Positions 1 to 9,829 of a DNA stretch of 64,000 nt are shown here, piece by piece; within the stretch, counting starts at the first letter, position 1; each line of letters opens with the position of its first letter. Source of the stretch: Nitrobacter sp963807355. Its GTDB lineage: Bacteria; Pseudomonadota; Alphaproteobacteria; Rhizobiales; Xanthobacteraceae. Below the pieces are notes generated by a model. That model was given only the letters and a program-made list of their open reading frames with translations, ran no database searches and was not told where the DNA came from. The stretch is from NCBI GenBank assembly GCA_963807355.1, contig CAWEBX010000013.1:85002-149001 (forward strand), in the 5' to 3' direction. The translations under genes and the position numbers were made by a program.

Positions 1-837
1 GATGCTCTGCCATTTGGTTTCAGCAAGCGTCCGCGCAAAATCGCGCGATAATACCCGCTCACGTTCCGCGCTGAGTTCGCGCAGCAGTTCCGTTACTCGC
101 CCGATCAGCCGCCCTTCCGCACCCAGCACGTCCCTATCGAGGTCTGCGATCTTTTGCTCCCGCAAGGATATCGCAATCACGGCATCGGCGTAGGCCTCAA
201 CGGCGGCACGCACCTTGGGCTCCCCGACACGAATAGCGCGCATCTTTTCAGCCGCCCGTTCCGCGGTCATGGGGTCATGCCCAAGCAATGCGGCGGCGAC
301 ATCGCTTTGCGCTCGAAACAGTGTTCTTGATGCAGACTGATCGGCGGATTGCTCGATTATGAGTTCGAGTTTTTCGCGAAGCGGCGGCAGCGTTTCGATC
401 AGCTTTGCACGGTCTGCGATCAGGTTGGCCGCCCGCTCTATACCCTTGCGGTAGGTCTCCAGCCGTGGTTTGACGCCATCGATCATCTCCTGCTGCTTCG
501 GAGCTAGCTTGATGCGTGTCTTCTTAAGCAGCTCGTTCAATGACGATGTGGCGTCCCACACCCGGCTGGACTGAGCCTTTGGATCGGTGACGTAATCACG
601 CGCCGCCAGCCGCAATTCGTTCAGGCGGCGGTCGAGTTCCTCGGCCAGGTCGCCTACGCTGTCCAGCCGCTGCAATTCGGCGAAGGTATTGTCGAGATCC
701 CGCGTCGCGACGACATTGGCCACGCTGGTTGTCACTATGATCGCCAACACCAAAAAGAATCCGCCGAAGGTAATCTGGCCGATCGACAGGGACGACGATT
801 GTATCCGCTGAAAAAATGCTCTGAACCCAGATGGCAT
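1..837 (-). CDS. Membrane sensor protein, N-terminal part (runs off the window)
   Basis: Reading leftwards from an ATG at 837, the frame stays open for 279 codons to base 1, so the C-terminus lies outside the window. Residues about 20-45 are one strong membrane segment, after which a long helical, charged stretch (rich in Leu, Arg, Glu, Ala) resembles the periplasmic sensor region of two-component kinases or chemoreceptors. No HAMP, kinase or methyl-accepting domain is visible yet; those would lie beyond the edge. The family-level role, signal sensing at the inner membrane, is inference from this architecture only. The gene is followed upstream by the iorAB fusion in the same orientation, with about 130 bp between them, so they are probably separate transcripts. 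Confidence 0.7.
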   Translation of the reverse strand, partial: MPSGFRAFFQRIQSSSLSIGQITFGGFFLVLAIIVTTSVANVVATRDLDNTFAELQRLDSVGDLAEELDRRLNELRLAARDYVTDPKAQSSRVWDATSSLNELLKKTRIKLAPKQQEMIDGVKPRLETYRKGIERAANLIADRAKLIETLPPLREKLELIIEQSADQSASRTLFRAQSDVAAALLGHDPMTAERAAEKMRAIRVGEPKVRAAVEAYADAVIAISLREQKIADLDRDVLGAEGRLIGRVTELLRELSAERERVLSRDFARTLAETKWQSI

Positions 838-969
838 GGTGTTTTAGACCGGCTCCCGATGGTTCTATATAGGCCGGATCGCCGCTTCGGGGAACATAAG
901 GATCGACCTAGCGGCAACGTCGCTCTGTGACAGGGTTACCCCATTGGCCCGGAGCGCTGTTTTAGTCGC

Positions 970-3900
970 CTATTCCGCCGCCATCTGCCGTGGCACCGGA
1001 GGAGGATTCGCGAGGTCGCGCAGCAACTCCGCATGCCGGGCCTTGGTGTCGGCCACCGCCTTCTCTTTGACCGGGCCGTAACCCCGGATACGATCAGGCA
1101 GCGACAGCAGCTCGATCGCGGTTTCGACGTTGGCCGGCGAAAGTCTGTCGAGGACAGCGGCCACATCGTTTTCGTATTCCGCAATCAGGTTTCGCTCCAA
1201 CCTGCGTTCGGCGCTGTATCCGAAGATGTCGAGGGCGGTGCCACGTAAGCCCTTCATTTTCGCCAGCAAACGAAAAACCGGCATCATCCGTGACCCGTTA
1301 TAGGATCTCTTGGCAGGCCGCCCGAGCGCATCCTTCTTGCTGTCGAACACCGGCGGCGCGAGATGGAAGCTGATCTTGTAGTCTCCTTCGAACTGATCGC
1401 CGAGCTGCTTCTCGAACCGACCATCAGTGTAGAGTCGCGCCACCTCATACTCGTCCTTGTAGGCGAGCAATTTGGCGTAATTGATCGCAACCGCACGCGG
1501 CAAGGTATCGCCGTAACCGCCGTCTCTTGCTGCCTGCCGGACCCGGCTCACCATCGCCCGATATTTGTCCGCAAGCCTCGCATTCTGATATCCGGCAAGG
1601 TACGCCGAGCGATGCACAACGATCTCGTCCAGCGACATGTCTTCCAGCACCTTCGGCGCGACTGCCTCATCGGTCCCCTTCATCATCGCGACAAGGCGCG
1701 CGGGGTCCACTACTGCAAGCCGTCCAAGCCGGAAGGCCTCTACATTCATTTTCACGGCAACACCGTTCACCTCGATCGCCTGCTCGATTGCCGTCGCGGT
1801 CAGCGGCAGCCAACCCTTCTGATAGGCGTAACCCATCATCATCATATTGGTGGCGATGGAGTCTCCAAGCAGAGTTTCAGCCGGCCTGGTAAAGTCGAAG
1901 AAGGTCGAATCCTTGCGTAAGGCGGTTTCAAGGACGCGGCCAACCTTGGCGCTCTGGAAATTGAAATCGCGATCATGAATGAAACCGGCGGTCGGAATAA
2001 GGTGAGTGTTGATAAGACCGTAAGTGCGGCTCAATTCGCAGAGCGTGATCGTTTCCTTGGCTGCCGCGACCACTTCATCAGCGGCGATGACGAGATCTGC
2101 CGTGCCGGTGACGATGCGCGAGCAGGTCACCTCCGCGGGGTTTTGTGACAGCCGGACGTGGCTCAAAACCGCGCCGCCCTTCTGGGCGAGACCGGACATG
2201 TCGAGGATCATGCTGGCCTTGCCTTCGATATGGGCCGCCATACCAAGCAGCGCGCCGATCGTCAGCACGCCGGTGCCGCCTACCCCTCCGACCCCGATGT
2301 TGTAGGGCCGATCGAGCGAAGGGCGCGTAACCGGTTCGGGCAAGTCGCCGATCTCGCCGAGGTCCGCCGGCGCGCGCTTTCGCAATCGCCCGCCGTCGAT
2401 CGTGACGAACGAAGGGCAGAACCCCTTGAGGCAGGAATAATCCTTGTTGCAGGACGACTGATTGATGGTGCGCTTGCGCCCCATCTCGGTCTCCAACGGC
2501 TCCACCGAAATGCAGTTCGATTGCACCGAACAATCGCCGCAACCTTCGCAAACTGCGGGATTGATCAGCACACGGCGTTGCGGATCTTCCATGGTGCCGC
2601 GCTTGCGACGCCGCCGCTTCTCGGCGGCGCAAGTCTGCACGAACACGATAGCCGAAGCTCCCTTGATCTCGCGACAGGTTCTCATGACCGCATCGAGGTC
2701 ATCACGATGCGCGGTCCGGGTACCCGGTGCGATGTCGGCAGCCCGATAGCTGTTCGGGTTCTCCGACACCAGATAGATGTCGCGGATGCCTTCGGCGTGA
2801 AGCTGAAAGGTTATCCGCTGCGGCGACAAATCGCCGTCGATATGCTGGCCGCCGGTCATGGCTACGGCGTCATTGTAGAGGATCTTGTAGGTGATGTTCG
2901 CCCCGGAAGCGACCGCCTGCCGGATCGCCAGACTCCCGGAATGGAAATAGGTGCCGTCGCCAAGATTGGCGAAGATGTGCTTCTCGTTGGTGAAAGGCGC
3001 GGTACCGACCCAGGGCGCACCCTCGCCGCCCATATGGGTATACGTTTCAGTGTTGCGATCCATCCATATTGCCATGAAGTGGCAGCCGATGCCGGCTGTG
3101 GCCCGGCTGCCTTCGGGCACCTTGGTCGAGGTGTTGTGAGGACACCCCGAGCAGAAATACGGTACGCGCGTGACCGGGGTCGCCGGCTGCATTTGCGACG
3201 CCTGACGACCGTTGAACCAGTCAGCCTTGGTTCGAAGCATCTCGGCGATTTCGGGATTAAGGTTCAAGTGCAGTAAACGCTCAGTCAGGAATGTCGCCAG
3301 GGAAGCGACACCCAATTCCTGCGCGAACGGCAGGAAACGCTTGTCGTGATCGTCCATCTTGCCGATGATGCGTGGCCGCACGTCGTCGCGCCAGTTGAAC
3401 AGCTCCTGCTTGACCTGGTTCTCGACGATCTCACGGCGCTCCTCGACGATGAATATCTCCTCGAGGCCGACGGCGAATTCGCGCACGCCCTGCGGTTCCA
3501 GCGGCCATGGCATTCCGATCTTGTAAAGCCGCAGACCAATTTTCGCGGCGACCTGTTCGGTAATGCCCAGCTCGCGCAACGCCTGGCGGATATCCTCGTA
3601 GCTTTTTCCCGACGCCATGATGCCGAACCGCGCGTTCGGGGAATCCATGGTAACGCGATTGATTTTATTGGCGCGCGCAAACGCGACCGCAGCAAAACCT
3701 TTGTGATCCTGTAGACGCCGGTCCTGATCGTAACGGTCGTCGGGCCAGCGCAGGTTCAGTCCACCTGGCGGCATCTCGAAATCGGGCGGAATGACGAACG
3801 GCTTCATCTCGTCGGTCAGATCGATTTCGGCCGTCGTTTCCACCGTCTCGGTGATGACCTTCATCCCGACCCAGCAGCCCGAATAGCGCGACATCGCGAT

Positions 3901-4464
3901 GCCGAGCAGTCCCATCTCGATCATTTCGTGGAGACTGGACGGATAGAGATACGGCATCAGCGCAGCGATGAACGCATGATCAGACTGATGCGGCACGGTC
4001 GAGGACTTAGCGCCATGATCATCGCCCGCCAGGCACAGCACGCCGCCGTTTCTCGCCGAACCCGCAGCATTGCCATGACGGAATACGTCGCCGCAGCGGT
4101 CGACGCCAGGCCCCTTGCCGTACCAAATCCCGACGACGCCGTCATAGCGCGCACCCGGGGACAGATTGACCTGTTGCGAACCCCAGATCGCTGTGGCCGC
4201 AAGGTCCTCGTTCACACCAGGCTGGAATTTGATCTCGTGCCGTTCGAGATGGCTGCGAGCGGCAAGGAGTTGCTGATCGTAACCACCGAGGGGCGAACCG
4301 CGATAACCGGAAATGAAGCCTGCTGTGTTGAGACCAGCGGCGCGGTCGCGGCGGATTTGCGCCATCGGCAATCTGACCAGCGCCTGAAGGCCGGTCATGA
4401 ATACGTGGCCTGATCCCTGGGTGTATTTCTGATCGAGGCTGATCGGACCCTGATTGATACCCAT
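970..4464 (-). CDS. Indolepyruvate ferredoxin oxidoreductase, fused alpha/beta type
   Basis: A 1164-residue protein of the large single-chain indolepyruvate ferredoxin oxidoreductase family, which decarboxylates aryl- or branched-chain 2-oxoacids to acyl-CoA with thiamine diphosphate and reduces ferredoxin in the cytoplasm. The N-terminal half has the pyrimidine-binding and TPP-binding regions (FSGCPHNTSTK region near residue 450, GDGTYFHSG near 510). A cysteine-rich stretch around residues 630-690 (CEGCGDCSVQSNC, then a second cluster ending CLKGFCPSF) can hold 4Fe-4S clusters. The C-terminal third has the gamma-subunit glycine motif GVGGVGGTGVLTIG. The length matches the family. The start at 4464 lies just inside a long gene-free gap, so the gene is probably monocistronic. 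The true physiological substrate cannot be read from sequence. Confidence 0.93.
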   Translation of the reverse strand: MGINQGPISLDQKYTQGSGHVFMTGLQALVRLPMAQIRRDRAAGLNTAGFISGYRGSPLGGYDQQLLAARSHLERHEIKFQPGVNEDLAATAIWGSQQVNLSPGARYDGVVGIWYGKGPGVDRCGDVFRHGNAAGSARNGGVLCLAGDDHGAKSSTVPHQSDHAFIAALMPYLYPSSLHEMIEMGLLGIAMSRYSGCWVGMKVITETVETTAEIDLTDEMKPFVIPPDFEMPPGGLNLRWPDDRYDQDRRLQDHKGFAAVAFARANKINRVTMDSPNARFGIMASGKSYEDIRQALRELGITEQVAAKIGLRLYKIGMPWPLEPQGVREFAVGLEEIFIVEERREIVENQVKQELFNWRDDVRPRIIGKMDDHDKRFLPFAQELGVASLATFLTERLLHLNLNPEIAEMLRTKADWFNGRQASQMQPATPVTRVPYFCSGCPHNTSTKVPEGSRATAGIGCHFMAIWMDRNTETYTHMGGEGAPWVGTAPFTNEKHIFANLGDGTYFHSGSLAIRQAVASGANITYKILYNDAVAMTGGQHIDGDLSPQRITFQLHAEGIRDIYLVSENPNSYRAADIAPGTRTAHRDDLDAVMRTCREIKGASAIVFVQTCAAEKRRRRKRGTMEDPQRRVLINPAVCEGCGDCSVQSNCISVEPLETEMGRKRTINQSSCNKDYSCLKGFCPSFVTIDGGRLRKRAPADLGEIGDLPEPVTRPSLDRPYNIGVGGVGGTGVLTIGALLGMAAHIEGKASMILDMSGLAQKGGAVLSHVRLSQNPAEVTCSRIVTGTADLVIAADEVVAAAKETITLCELSRTYGLINTHLIPTAGFIHDRDFNFQSAKVGRVLETALRKDSTFFDFTRPAETLLGDSIATNMMMMGYAYQKGWLPLTATAIEQAIEVNGVAVKMNVEAFRLGRLAVVDPARLVAMMKGTDEAVAPKVLEDMSLDEIVVHRSAYLAGYQNARLADKYRAMVSRVRQAARDGGYGDTLPRAVAINYAKLLAYKDEYEVARLYTDGRFEKQLGDQFEGDYKISFHLAPPVFDSKKDALGRPAKRSYNGSRMMPVFRLLAKMKGLRGTALDIFGYSAERRLERNLIAEYENDVAAVLDRLSPANVETAIELLSLPDRIRGYGPVKEKAVADTKARHAELLRDLANPPPVPRQMAAE

Positions 4465-4773
4465 TGCGCCCTCTTCGTCCTTGGCCGCCTTCCTAAAGCT
4501 AGTGATGCAAATCCTCTAGAACCAGTGTTGTCATCTCATGAATCAGGCACTTGAGAAAAATCAGGTCGCTGGAACGAGCATAAAAAGGGGTCGTAATTTC
4601 GTTACGAGAAATTCCCGGACAATTTCGGCTTGTGTCGTTGCAGAGCTGTCTGGCGCAAGGACGTTATTGTAGCCACAAGCCGACTGAAAACCGTTCCACG
4701 ATCGTCAAGCCTCTAAGTCCACGGCTTGGGATGACGAGGCACGCGCGACAAAATGTGCTCCGAGTAAAAGGGA
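4465..4773. other. Intergenic region without a supported gene
   Basis: About 310 bases lie between the starting iorAB fusion and the end of the PEP-mutase gene, both on the minus strand. It should hold the iorAB promoter. I see no clear terminator hairpin, repeat or conserved short ORF. Confidence 0.5.
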
Positions 4774-5589
4774 CTATGCAGAGAACATCCGGTTCAGCTC
4801 GCCGGCCGGATAGCCCGAGCCGAGTCCGTCAAATGTGCCGCTGTCAGCAATATTCGTTGCCGCCCGCAGAAAACCTGCCCACGCCGCGCGCGCCAATGCG
4901 CCGCCGACACTGATACGCCGCACGCCGAGATCGGCCGCTTCGGTAACGTTGAGACCCGGCCAGCCTATCAGCAGATTGAGCGGTTTGGGGTGAACGGCCT
5001 TTACCGTGGCCGCAATGTCGTCTTTCGACTTCAAACCTGGTGCATAAACGCAATCGGCCCCCGCCTCCGCATAGGCCTGCAACCGCCCGATCGTCAGTTT
5101 GAGATCGGGCATCCCCCACAGGAAAGCCTCACAACGGCCGACCAGCAGGACGTTGCTGCGATCGGTATCGATGGCCTTGCGTGCGGCGCGGATGCGCTCG
5201 ATCGCCAGATTGACGTCGTAAAGCGGTTTTGCCTTGTCGCCCGTGGCATCCTCGATCGATAAGCCGGCGATACCCGTCTTCGCCGCGCGCGACACGTGGG
5301 CTGCAACTCCTTCCGGTTCATCGGCAAAGCCATTTTCGAAATCGGCGTTGATCGGCAGATCAACCGCCGCGCACAAGGCGCTCAGATGGCCACAAAGATT
5401 GTCCAGCGTAACCCGGTTGTCGGCTTTGCCGATCGACCATGCAAACCCGGCGCTGGTCGACGCGAGTGCCTTGAAGCCCAATCCCTGCAACGCCTTGGCG
5501 CTGCCGATATCCCAGGGATTGGGTAACACGAAGCAGCCGCTGTCATGCAGTTTGTGGAATGCGACTCGTTTTTCTTCTGTCGACAGCAT
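4774..5589 (-). CDS. Isocitrate lyase/PEP mutase family protein
   Basis: A 271-residue TIM-barrel enzyme of the isocitrate lyase/phosphoenolpyruvate mutase superfamily. Visible signatures are the N-terminal LPNPWDIGSAK, the metal-binding segment NADFENGFAD near residue 80 (family form DxE/DxG), SIEDATG near 110 and VYAPGL near 190. Members cleave or rearrange C-C or P-C bonds of 2-methylisocitrate, oxaloacetate, carboxyphosphonoenolpyruvate and similar acids; which one applies here is not decidable. The catalytic KKCGH-type loop of true isocitrate lyases is replaced by GRCEAFLWG, arguing against isocitrate lyase proper. The ATG at 5589 is chosen over the overlapping TTG at 5592 because a GGAGAG ribosome-binding site precedes it. 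Confidence 0.85.
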   Translation of the reverse strand: MLSTEEKRVAFHKLHDSGCFVLPNPWDIGSAKALQGLGFKALASTSAGFAWSIGKADNRVTLDNLCGHLSALCAAVDLPINADFENGFADEPEGVAAHVSRAAKTGIAGLSIEDATGDKAKPLYDVNLAIERIRAARKAIDTDRSNVLLVGRCEAFLWGMPDLKLTIGRLQAYAEAGADCVYAPGLKSKDDIAATVKAVHPKPLNLLIGWPGLNVTEAADLGVRRISVGGALARAAWAGFLRAATNIADSGTFDGLGSGYPAGELNRMFSA

Positions 5590-5819
5590 CAAACTCTCCT
5601 ACCCATGTCGTTTCATGCCGACCAGTGTAAGCGACTATGAACCTCTAGATACTCACTTCTTGATGCTTGGGTTATGACTAACGTATGAGTAAATAAACTG
5701 TCCGATCGGCATACTCGGGCGAATCAGGTTTGCCAGATTCTGGACAGAGTCATGGTCGACGTTCCCAGTGCGAGTCACTAGAGCTGCCGCGCTGTCGCGG
5801 CCGAACCAGAGGACGATTA

Positions 5820-6035
5820 ATGAAATCAATTTTTGCAGCAGCCTTCCTAGTTGCCACTGTCGCAACCTTCGGTATCGCCGACGCCATGCCGTTGGCTCCG
5901 CCAGCGACAGGCGTGAACGCTGACGTCATTCAGGTCGCTGGCATTTGCGATCCGACGTTCTGCCGTTTTCTCACTTGCTGTGACCAGCTTAAGAGCGACG
6001 TCTATCCTCATCGATCCTCACCTCGTACGCAATAA
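5820..6035 (+). CDS. Small exported cysteine-containing peptide
   Basis: A 71-residue product starting at an ATG preceded by AGGAC. The first 22 or so residues form a classical Sec signal peptide (MKS, hydrophobic core, Ala-Asp-Ala cleavage region). The mature part is about 50 residues and carries four cysteines in the pattern CDPTFCRFLTCC, suggesting disulfide bonding or metal binding in the periplasm or outside the cell. Many short exported proteins of Bradyrhizobium-like genomes share a signal peptide followed by a similar leader, but I do not recognise a named family. It has its own strong terminator, shared with the converging hppA. A longer in-frame extension to 5730 is unlikely because it would bury the signal peptide. 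Confidence 0.6.
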   Translation: MKSIFAAAFLVATVATFGIADAMPLAPPATGVNADVIQVAGICDPTFCRFLTCCDQLKSDVYPHRSSPRTQ

Positions 6036-6068
6036 AAAACCCGCGGCATGCGCCGCGGGTTTTTTATT
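6034..6068. terminator. Bidirectional intrinsic terminator
   Basis: A GC-rich stem (CCGCGGC / GCCGCGG) with a short loop is flanked by AAAAAA on the left and TTTTTT on the right. It can therefore end transcription of the small peptide gene on the plus strand and of hppA on the minus strand. Confidence 0.9.
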
Positions 6069-6085
6069 GTTCGCATCGTGATGTC

Positions 6086-8206
6086 TCAGTGCGCCAGAAC
6101 CGCCAGAAGCAGTAGCGCCACGATGTTGGTGATCTTGATCATCGGATTGACCGCAGGTCCGGCCGTATCCTTGTAGGGATCGCCGACGGTATCGCCGGTC
6201 ACCGCCGCCTTGTGTGCGTCGGAGCCCTTGCCGCCATGATGGCCATCCTCGATGTATTTCTTGGCGTTATCCCAAGCGCCGCCGCCCGAGGTCATCGAGA
6301 TTGCGACGAACAAGCCCGTCACGATCACGCCAAGCAGCATCGCGCCGACCGCCGAGAAGGCTGCCGACTTGCCGGCTGCACCACCGCCTGCGAGCGCGTA
6401 GATCAGGAAGTAGACAACGATCGGCGACAACACTGGCAACAGCGACGGAATGATCATTTCCTTGATCGCCGCTTTTGTCAGCAGGTCCACCGCCTTGCCG
6501 TAGTCGGGTTTGTCGGTGCCCCGCATAATGCCGGGCTTCTCGCGGAACTGGCGACGGACTTCCTCGACAATCGCACCCGCTGCACGTCCCACCGCGGTCA
6601 TCCCCATCGCGCCGAACAGGTACGGCAGCAGGCCGCCGAACAGCAAGCCGACCACGACATAGGGATTGTTCAGGGAGAAGTCCGGGTTAACACCCTGGAA
6701 ATAGGCGTGATTCGCGGCGTCACCAATGAAGAACTTGAGATCCTGATTGTAGGCCGCGAACAGCACGAGAGCGCCGAGCCCAGCGGAGCCGATCGCGTAC
6801 CCTTTGGTGACTGCCTTCGTGGTGTTACCGACAGCATCGAGTGCGTCGGTCGACTTGCGCACTTCTTTCGGTAGGCCCGCCATTTCGGCGATGCCGCCGG
6901 CATTGTCGGTTACCGGACCGAACGCGTCCAGCGCGACGACCATGCCGGCCAGCGCCAGCATGGTGGTGGTGGCAATCGCGATACCGAACAGACCGGCGAG
7001 GCTATAGGTCACCAGTATGCCCGCAATGATGACGATCGCAGGCATCGCGGTCGATTCCATCGAGATTGCGAGCCCCTGGATAACGTTGGTGCCGTGCCCG
7101 GTTACCGACGCCTGCGCAATTGACTTCACCGGGCGATAATCAGTGCCGGTGTAGTATTCGGTGATCCAGATGATCAGTCCGGTGACGACAAGGCCGGCCA
7201 CGCCGCACGCGAACAGTTCGAGGCCGGTATAGCTGACGCCCGCCAGAGGACCGAATCCGATCAGCCAATAGATGACGCCGCCAACGCCTAGCAGGGACAG
7301 AATGCCGGTGGCGATCAAGCCCTTGTAGAGCGCGCCCATGATCGACTCACTCGCGCCGAGCTTGACGAAGAATGTCCCGATGATCGAGGTGATGATGCAG
7401 ATGCCGCCGATAGCGAGCGGTAGCGTCATCATGTTCACCAGCAACGGCGAGGTTGCGAAAAAGATCGCGGCAAGCACCATGGTGGCGACGGCGGTCACCG
7501 CGTAGGTTTCGAACAAGTCGGCGGCCATGCCTGCGCAGTCACCGACGTTGTCGCCCACATTATCGGCGATCGTCGCCGGATTGCGCGGATCATCTTCCGG
7601 AATGCCGGCTTCGACCTTGCCCACGAGATCGCCGCCGACGTCAGCGCCCTTGGTGAAGATGCCGCCGCCGAGACGGGCGAAGATCGAGATCAGCGAGGCG
7701 CCAAATCCGAGTGCGACCATCGCGTCGACAACCGTGCGGCTGTTCGCGGCGTAACCCGCGCCGTGCGTAAGATAGGCGAAATAGATGGTCACGCCGAGCA
7801 GCGCCAGACCGGCGACCAGCATCCCCGTGATCGCGCCAGCCTTGAAGGCAAGCTCCAGTCCGCCGGCCAGCGACTTGGTCGCCGCCTGCGCGGTGCGCAC
7901 GTTGGCGCGGACCGAAACGTTCATGCCGATGAAGCCGGCCGCGCCCGACAGGATCGCACCGATCGCGAAACCGACGGCCACCAGCACCCCGAGGAAGTAG
8001 GCGAGCAGCGCGAAGATCACGACGCCGACCATTCCGATCGTCGTGTACTGCCGGCGCAGATAGGCTTGGGCGCCCTCGCGCACAGCCGCGGCGATTTCCT
8101 GCATCCGCGGATTTCCCGCATCCGCCTTCAATACGGACGAGGTCGCCCAGATGGCATAAATGATCGAAAGCGCTCCGCAGAGCACAATCACTACTAATGC
8201 TGTCAT
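6086..8206 (-). CDS. hppA: K+-independent membrane proton-pumping pyrophosphatase
   Basis: A 706-residue, very hydrophobic protein with about 16 membrane segments, the normal size for H+-translocating inorganic pyrophosphatase. It couples cytoplasmic PPi hydrolysis to proton export across the inner membrane. The PPi/Mg2+ site is visible as GGGIFTKGADVGGDLVGKVE and the following DDPRNPATIADNVGDNVGD acidic stretch. The segment GNTTKAVTKG has Lys where K+-dependent enzymes have Ala, which is the known marker of the K+-independent subfamily. The start is set at the ATG at 8206 (MTALVV), because the 28 upstream residues of the longer frame are polar and not family-like. It converges on the small exported peptide gene and shares its terminator. 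Confidence 0.97.
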   Translation of the reverse strand: MTALVVIVLCGALSIIYAIWATSSVLKADAGNPRMQEIAAAVREGAQAYLRRQYTTIGMVGVVIFALLAYFLGVLVAVGFAIGAILSGAAGFIGMNVSVRANVRTAQAATKSLAGGLELAFKAGAITGMLVAGLALLGVTIYFAYLTHGAGYAANSRTVVDAMVALGFGASLISIFARLGGGIFTKGADVGGDLVGKVEAGIPEDDPRNPATIADNVGDNVGDCAGMAADLFETYAVTAVATMVLAAIFFATSPLLVNMMTLPLAIGGICIITSIIGTFFVKLGASESIMGALYKGLIATGILSLLGVGGVIYWLIGFGPLAGVSYTGLELFACGVAGLVVTGLIIWITEYYTGTDYRPVKSIAQASVTGHGTNVIQGLAISMESTAMPAIVIIAGILVTYSLAGLFGIAIATTTMLALAGMVVALDAFGPVTDNAGGIAEMAGLPKEVRKSTDALDAVGNTTKAVTKGYAIGSAGLGALVLFAAYNQDLKFFIGDAANHAYFQGVNPDFSLNNPYVVVGLLFGGLLPYLFGAMGMTAVGRAAGAIVEEVRRQFREKPGIMRGTDKPDYGKAVDLLTKAAIKEMIIPSLLPVLSPIVVYFLIYALAGGGAAGKSAAFSAVGAMLLGVIVTGLFVAISMTSGGGAWDNAKKYIEDGHHGGKGSDAHKAAVTGDTVGDPYKDTAGPAVNPMIKITNIVALLLLAVLAH

Positions 8207-8538
8207 TGAATTTGCCTCAGAATTCCGGAAGTTGCCCCGACAATGCCGCGAGCCCGCGAACGGACGTATAAGGAGGTCCGCTTGTCGCAAGGCGACATCA
8301 AATCGGGCGCGACCATGCCAAAATCGAACCCCCTGCGCAACGTCGGCTTGCGGCTAAACGATCGAATTCCGTAAGGAATTGCAATAAAATGCCGGGACTT
8401 ACGGAAGGATTCCAAACGTTGCCTGGGCGTGGTCGCCGGATAAGCGGATTGGATCAACGACCGAGCCATGATGCAGGCGAACGCAAATGATACCGGAGTC
8501 AGCCAGCATCACGCACAGGATGCGGGGCTTCGGGCAGC

Positions 8539-9726
8539 CTAAGTCAGCCATCGCCTGATGCGCGCGACGGCGTCGTGCATCTCGGCGGCCGAACGGGCGT
8601 AGGAAAATCGCAAGAACGAGCGGCCGCGCACGGGATCGAAATCGACGCCGGGCGTCGCGGCAACGAGTGCCTGCTCCAGCATCTTGCGTGCGAATTCATG
8701 GCTGTCTGTCGTGAATTTCGAGACGTCGGCATAGAGGTAGAACGCGCCATCCGCAGGCAGGAATTCGCTCAAGCCGGCCTGCGGCAGACCCGCAATCAGG
8801 ATTTGGCGATTCTCCTCATAGCCGCGCTTCACGATCTCCATTTCCTCGCGGCCTGCGAAGGCCGCCTCGGCCGCAATCTGCGACAGCATCGGCACCGAAA
8901 TGGATAGGTTCTGTTGCAGCCGTTCGATCGGCCGCACCAGTTGTTCCGGTACGACCATCCAGCCGACGCGCCAGCCGGTCATGCAGAAATATTTCGAAAA
9001 TGAGTTGATGACCAGCGCACGCGGTGACAGTTCAGCCGCGGTTACGGCGCGAAACGCATAATCGAGACCGTGATAGATCTCATCGGAAATAAAGCGGATG
9101 CCTTTGCTTTCGGCAGCCGTCATCAGATGCGTCAGCGCCTCGCGCGACATCATCGTTCCCGTCGGATTTGCCGGACTTCCGACCAGCACCCCCTTCAGCG
9201 GCGTCTTGCGGTGTACCGATAACAGCGTCTCTCCGCTCAGCGCGTGACGGTTTTCACTTGACGTCTCGATCAGCACCGGCTCGCAGCCAAGCGCAGTCAG
9301 GATGTGCCGGTACGGCGGATAGCCCGGCACCGTCACCGCGATGCGGTCACCAGGCTCGAACATCGAAAGAAATGCAAGAATGAAGCCGCCCGATGATCCC
9401 GTCGTCACGACGATCCGCTCAGGGCTGACCGTGCAACCGTAAAACTCGTGGTAGTGTCGCGCGATCCGTTGCCGCAGCGAGGGGATACCGAGTGCAGAAG
9501 TGTAATCTATCCTGCCGTGCTCCAGCGCGGCGCGAGCCGCGTTCAGCGCGGTTCGAGGCGCCGGCGCCGAGGGTTGCCCGACCTCCATGTGAATGACGTG
9601 TCCGCCTCCGGCCTCGATCCGCGCCGCCGCCGCCATGACGTCCATGACCATGAAGGGTGGAACCTGGCTGCGGCTAGATGCCGTCAGCACGCCGGCGGCC
9701 CGCTCTCTCGATGTCGCATCGACCAT
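8539..9726 (-). CDS. PLP-dependent aminotransferase, class I/II
   Basis: A 395-residue fold-type I aminotransferase. The PLP lysine lies in NSFSKYFCMTGWRVGW near residue 243, the substrate-anchoring Arg is in the C-terminal FLRFSYARS, and SPANPTGT precedes the cofactor Asp region. Family members exchange amino groups between amino acids (aspartate, alanine, aromatic) and 2-oxoacids in the cytoplasm; the specificity is not readable. The gene stands alone on the minus strand, divergent from the M48 protease gene with about 100 bp between the starts. The chosen ATG gives an N-terminus of family-typical length. Confidence 0.92.
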   Translation of the reverse strand: MVDATSRERAAGVLTASSRSQVPPFMVMDVMAAAARIEAGGGHVIHMEVGQPSAPAPRTALNAARAALEHGRIDYTSALGIPSLRQRIARHYHEFYGCTVSPERIVVTTGSSGGFILAFLSMFEPGDRIAVTVPGYPPYRHILTALGCEPVLIETSSENRHALSGETLLSVHRKTPLKGVLVGSPANPTGTMMSREALTHLMTAAESKGIRFISDEIYHGLDYAFRAVTAAELSPRALVINSFSKYFCMTGWRVGWMVVPEQLVRPIERLQQNLSISVPMLSQIAAEAAFAGREEMEIVKRGYEENRQILIAGLPQAGLSEFLPADGAFYLYADVSKFTTDSHEFARKMLEQALVAATPGVDFDPVRGRSFLRFSYARSAAEMHDAVARIRRWLT

Positions 9727-9829
9727 GGAAATCTGTTAATGCGCTTTCGCCTGCGGCGATCACCGAAGGCCGCGTTACCGCCGTATTCGGCGGGTTGTTA
9801 GGACATACAACGTATTCGAACCAGCGCCA

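Noticed and set aside
2158..3276. Long open frame of 372 codons on the plus strand
   Set aside because: Lies fully antisense to the indolepyruvate oxidoreductase gene and has no family features; such frames are common in G/C-rich DNA.
8203..8469. Open frame upstream of hppA on the minus strand
   Set aside because: Overlaps the hppA start, has no good ribosome-binding site, no recognisable pattern.
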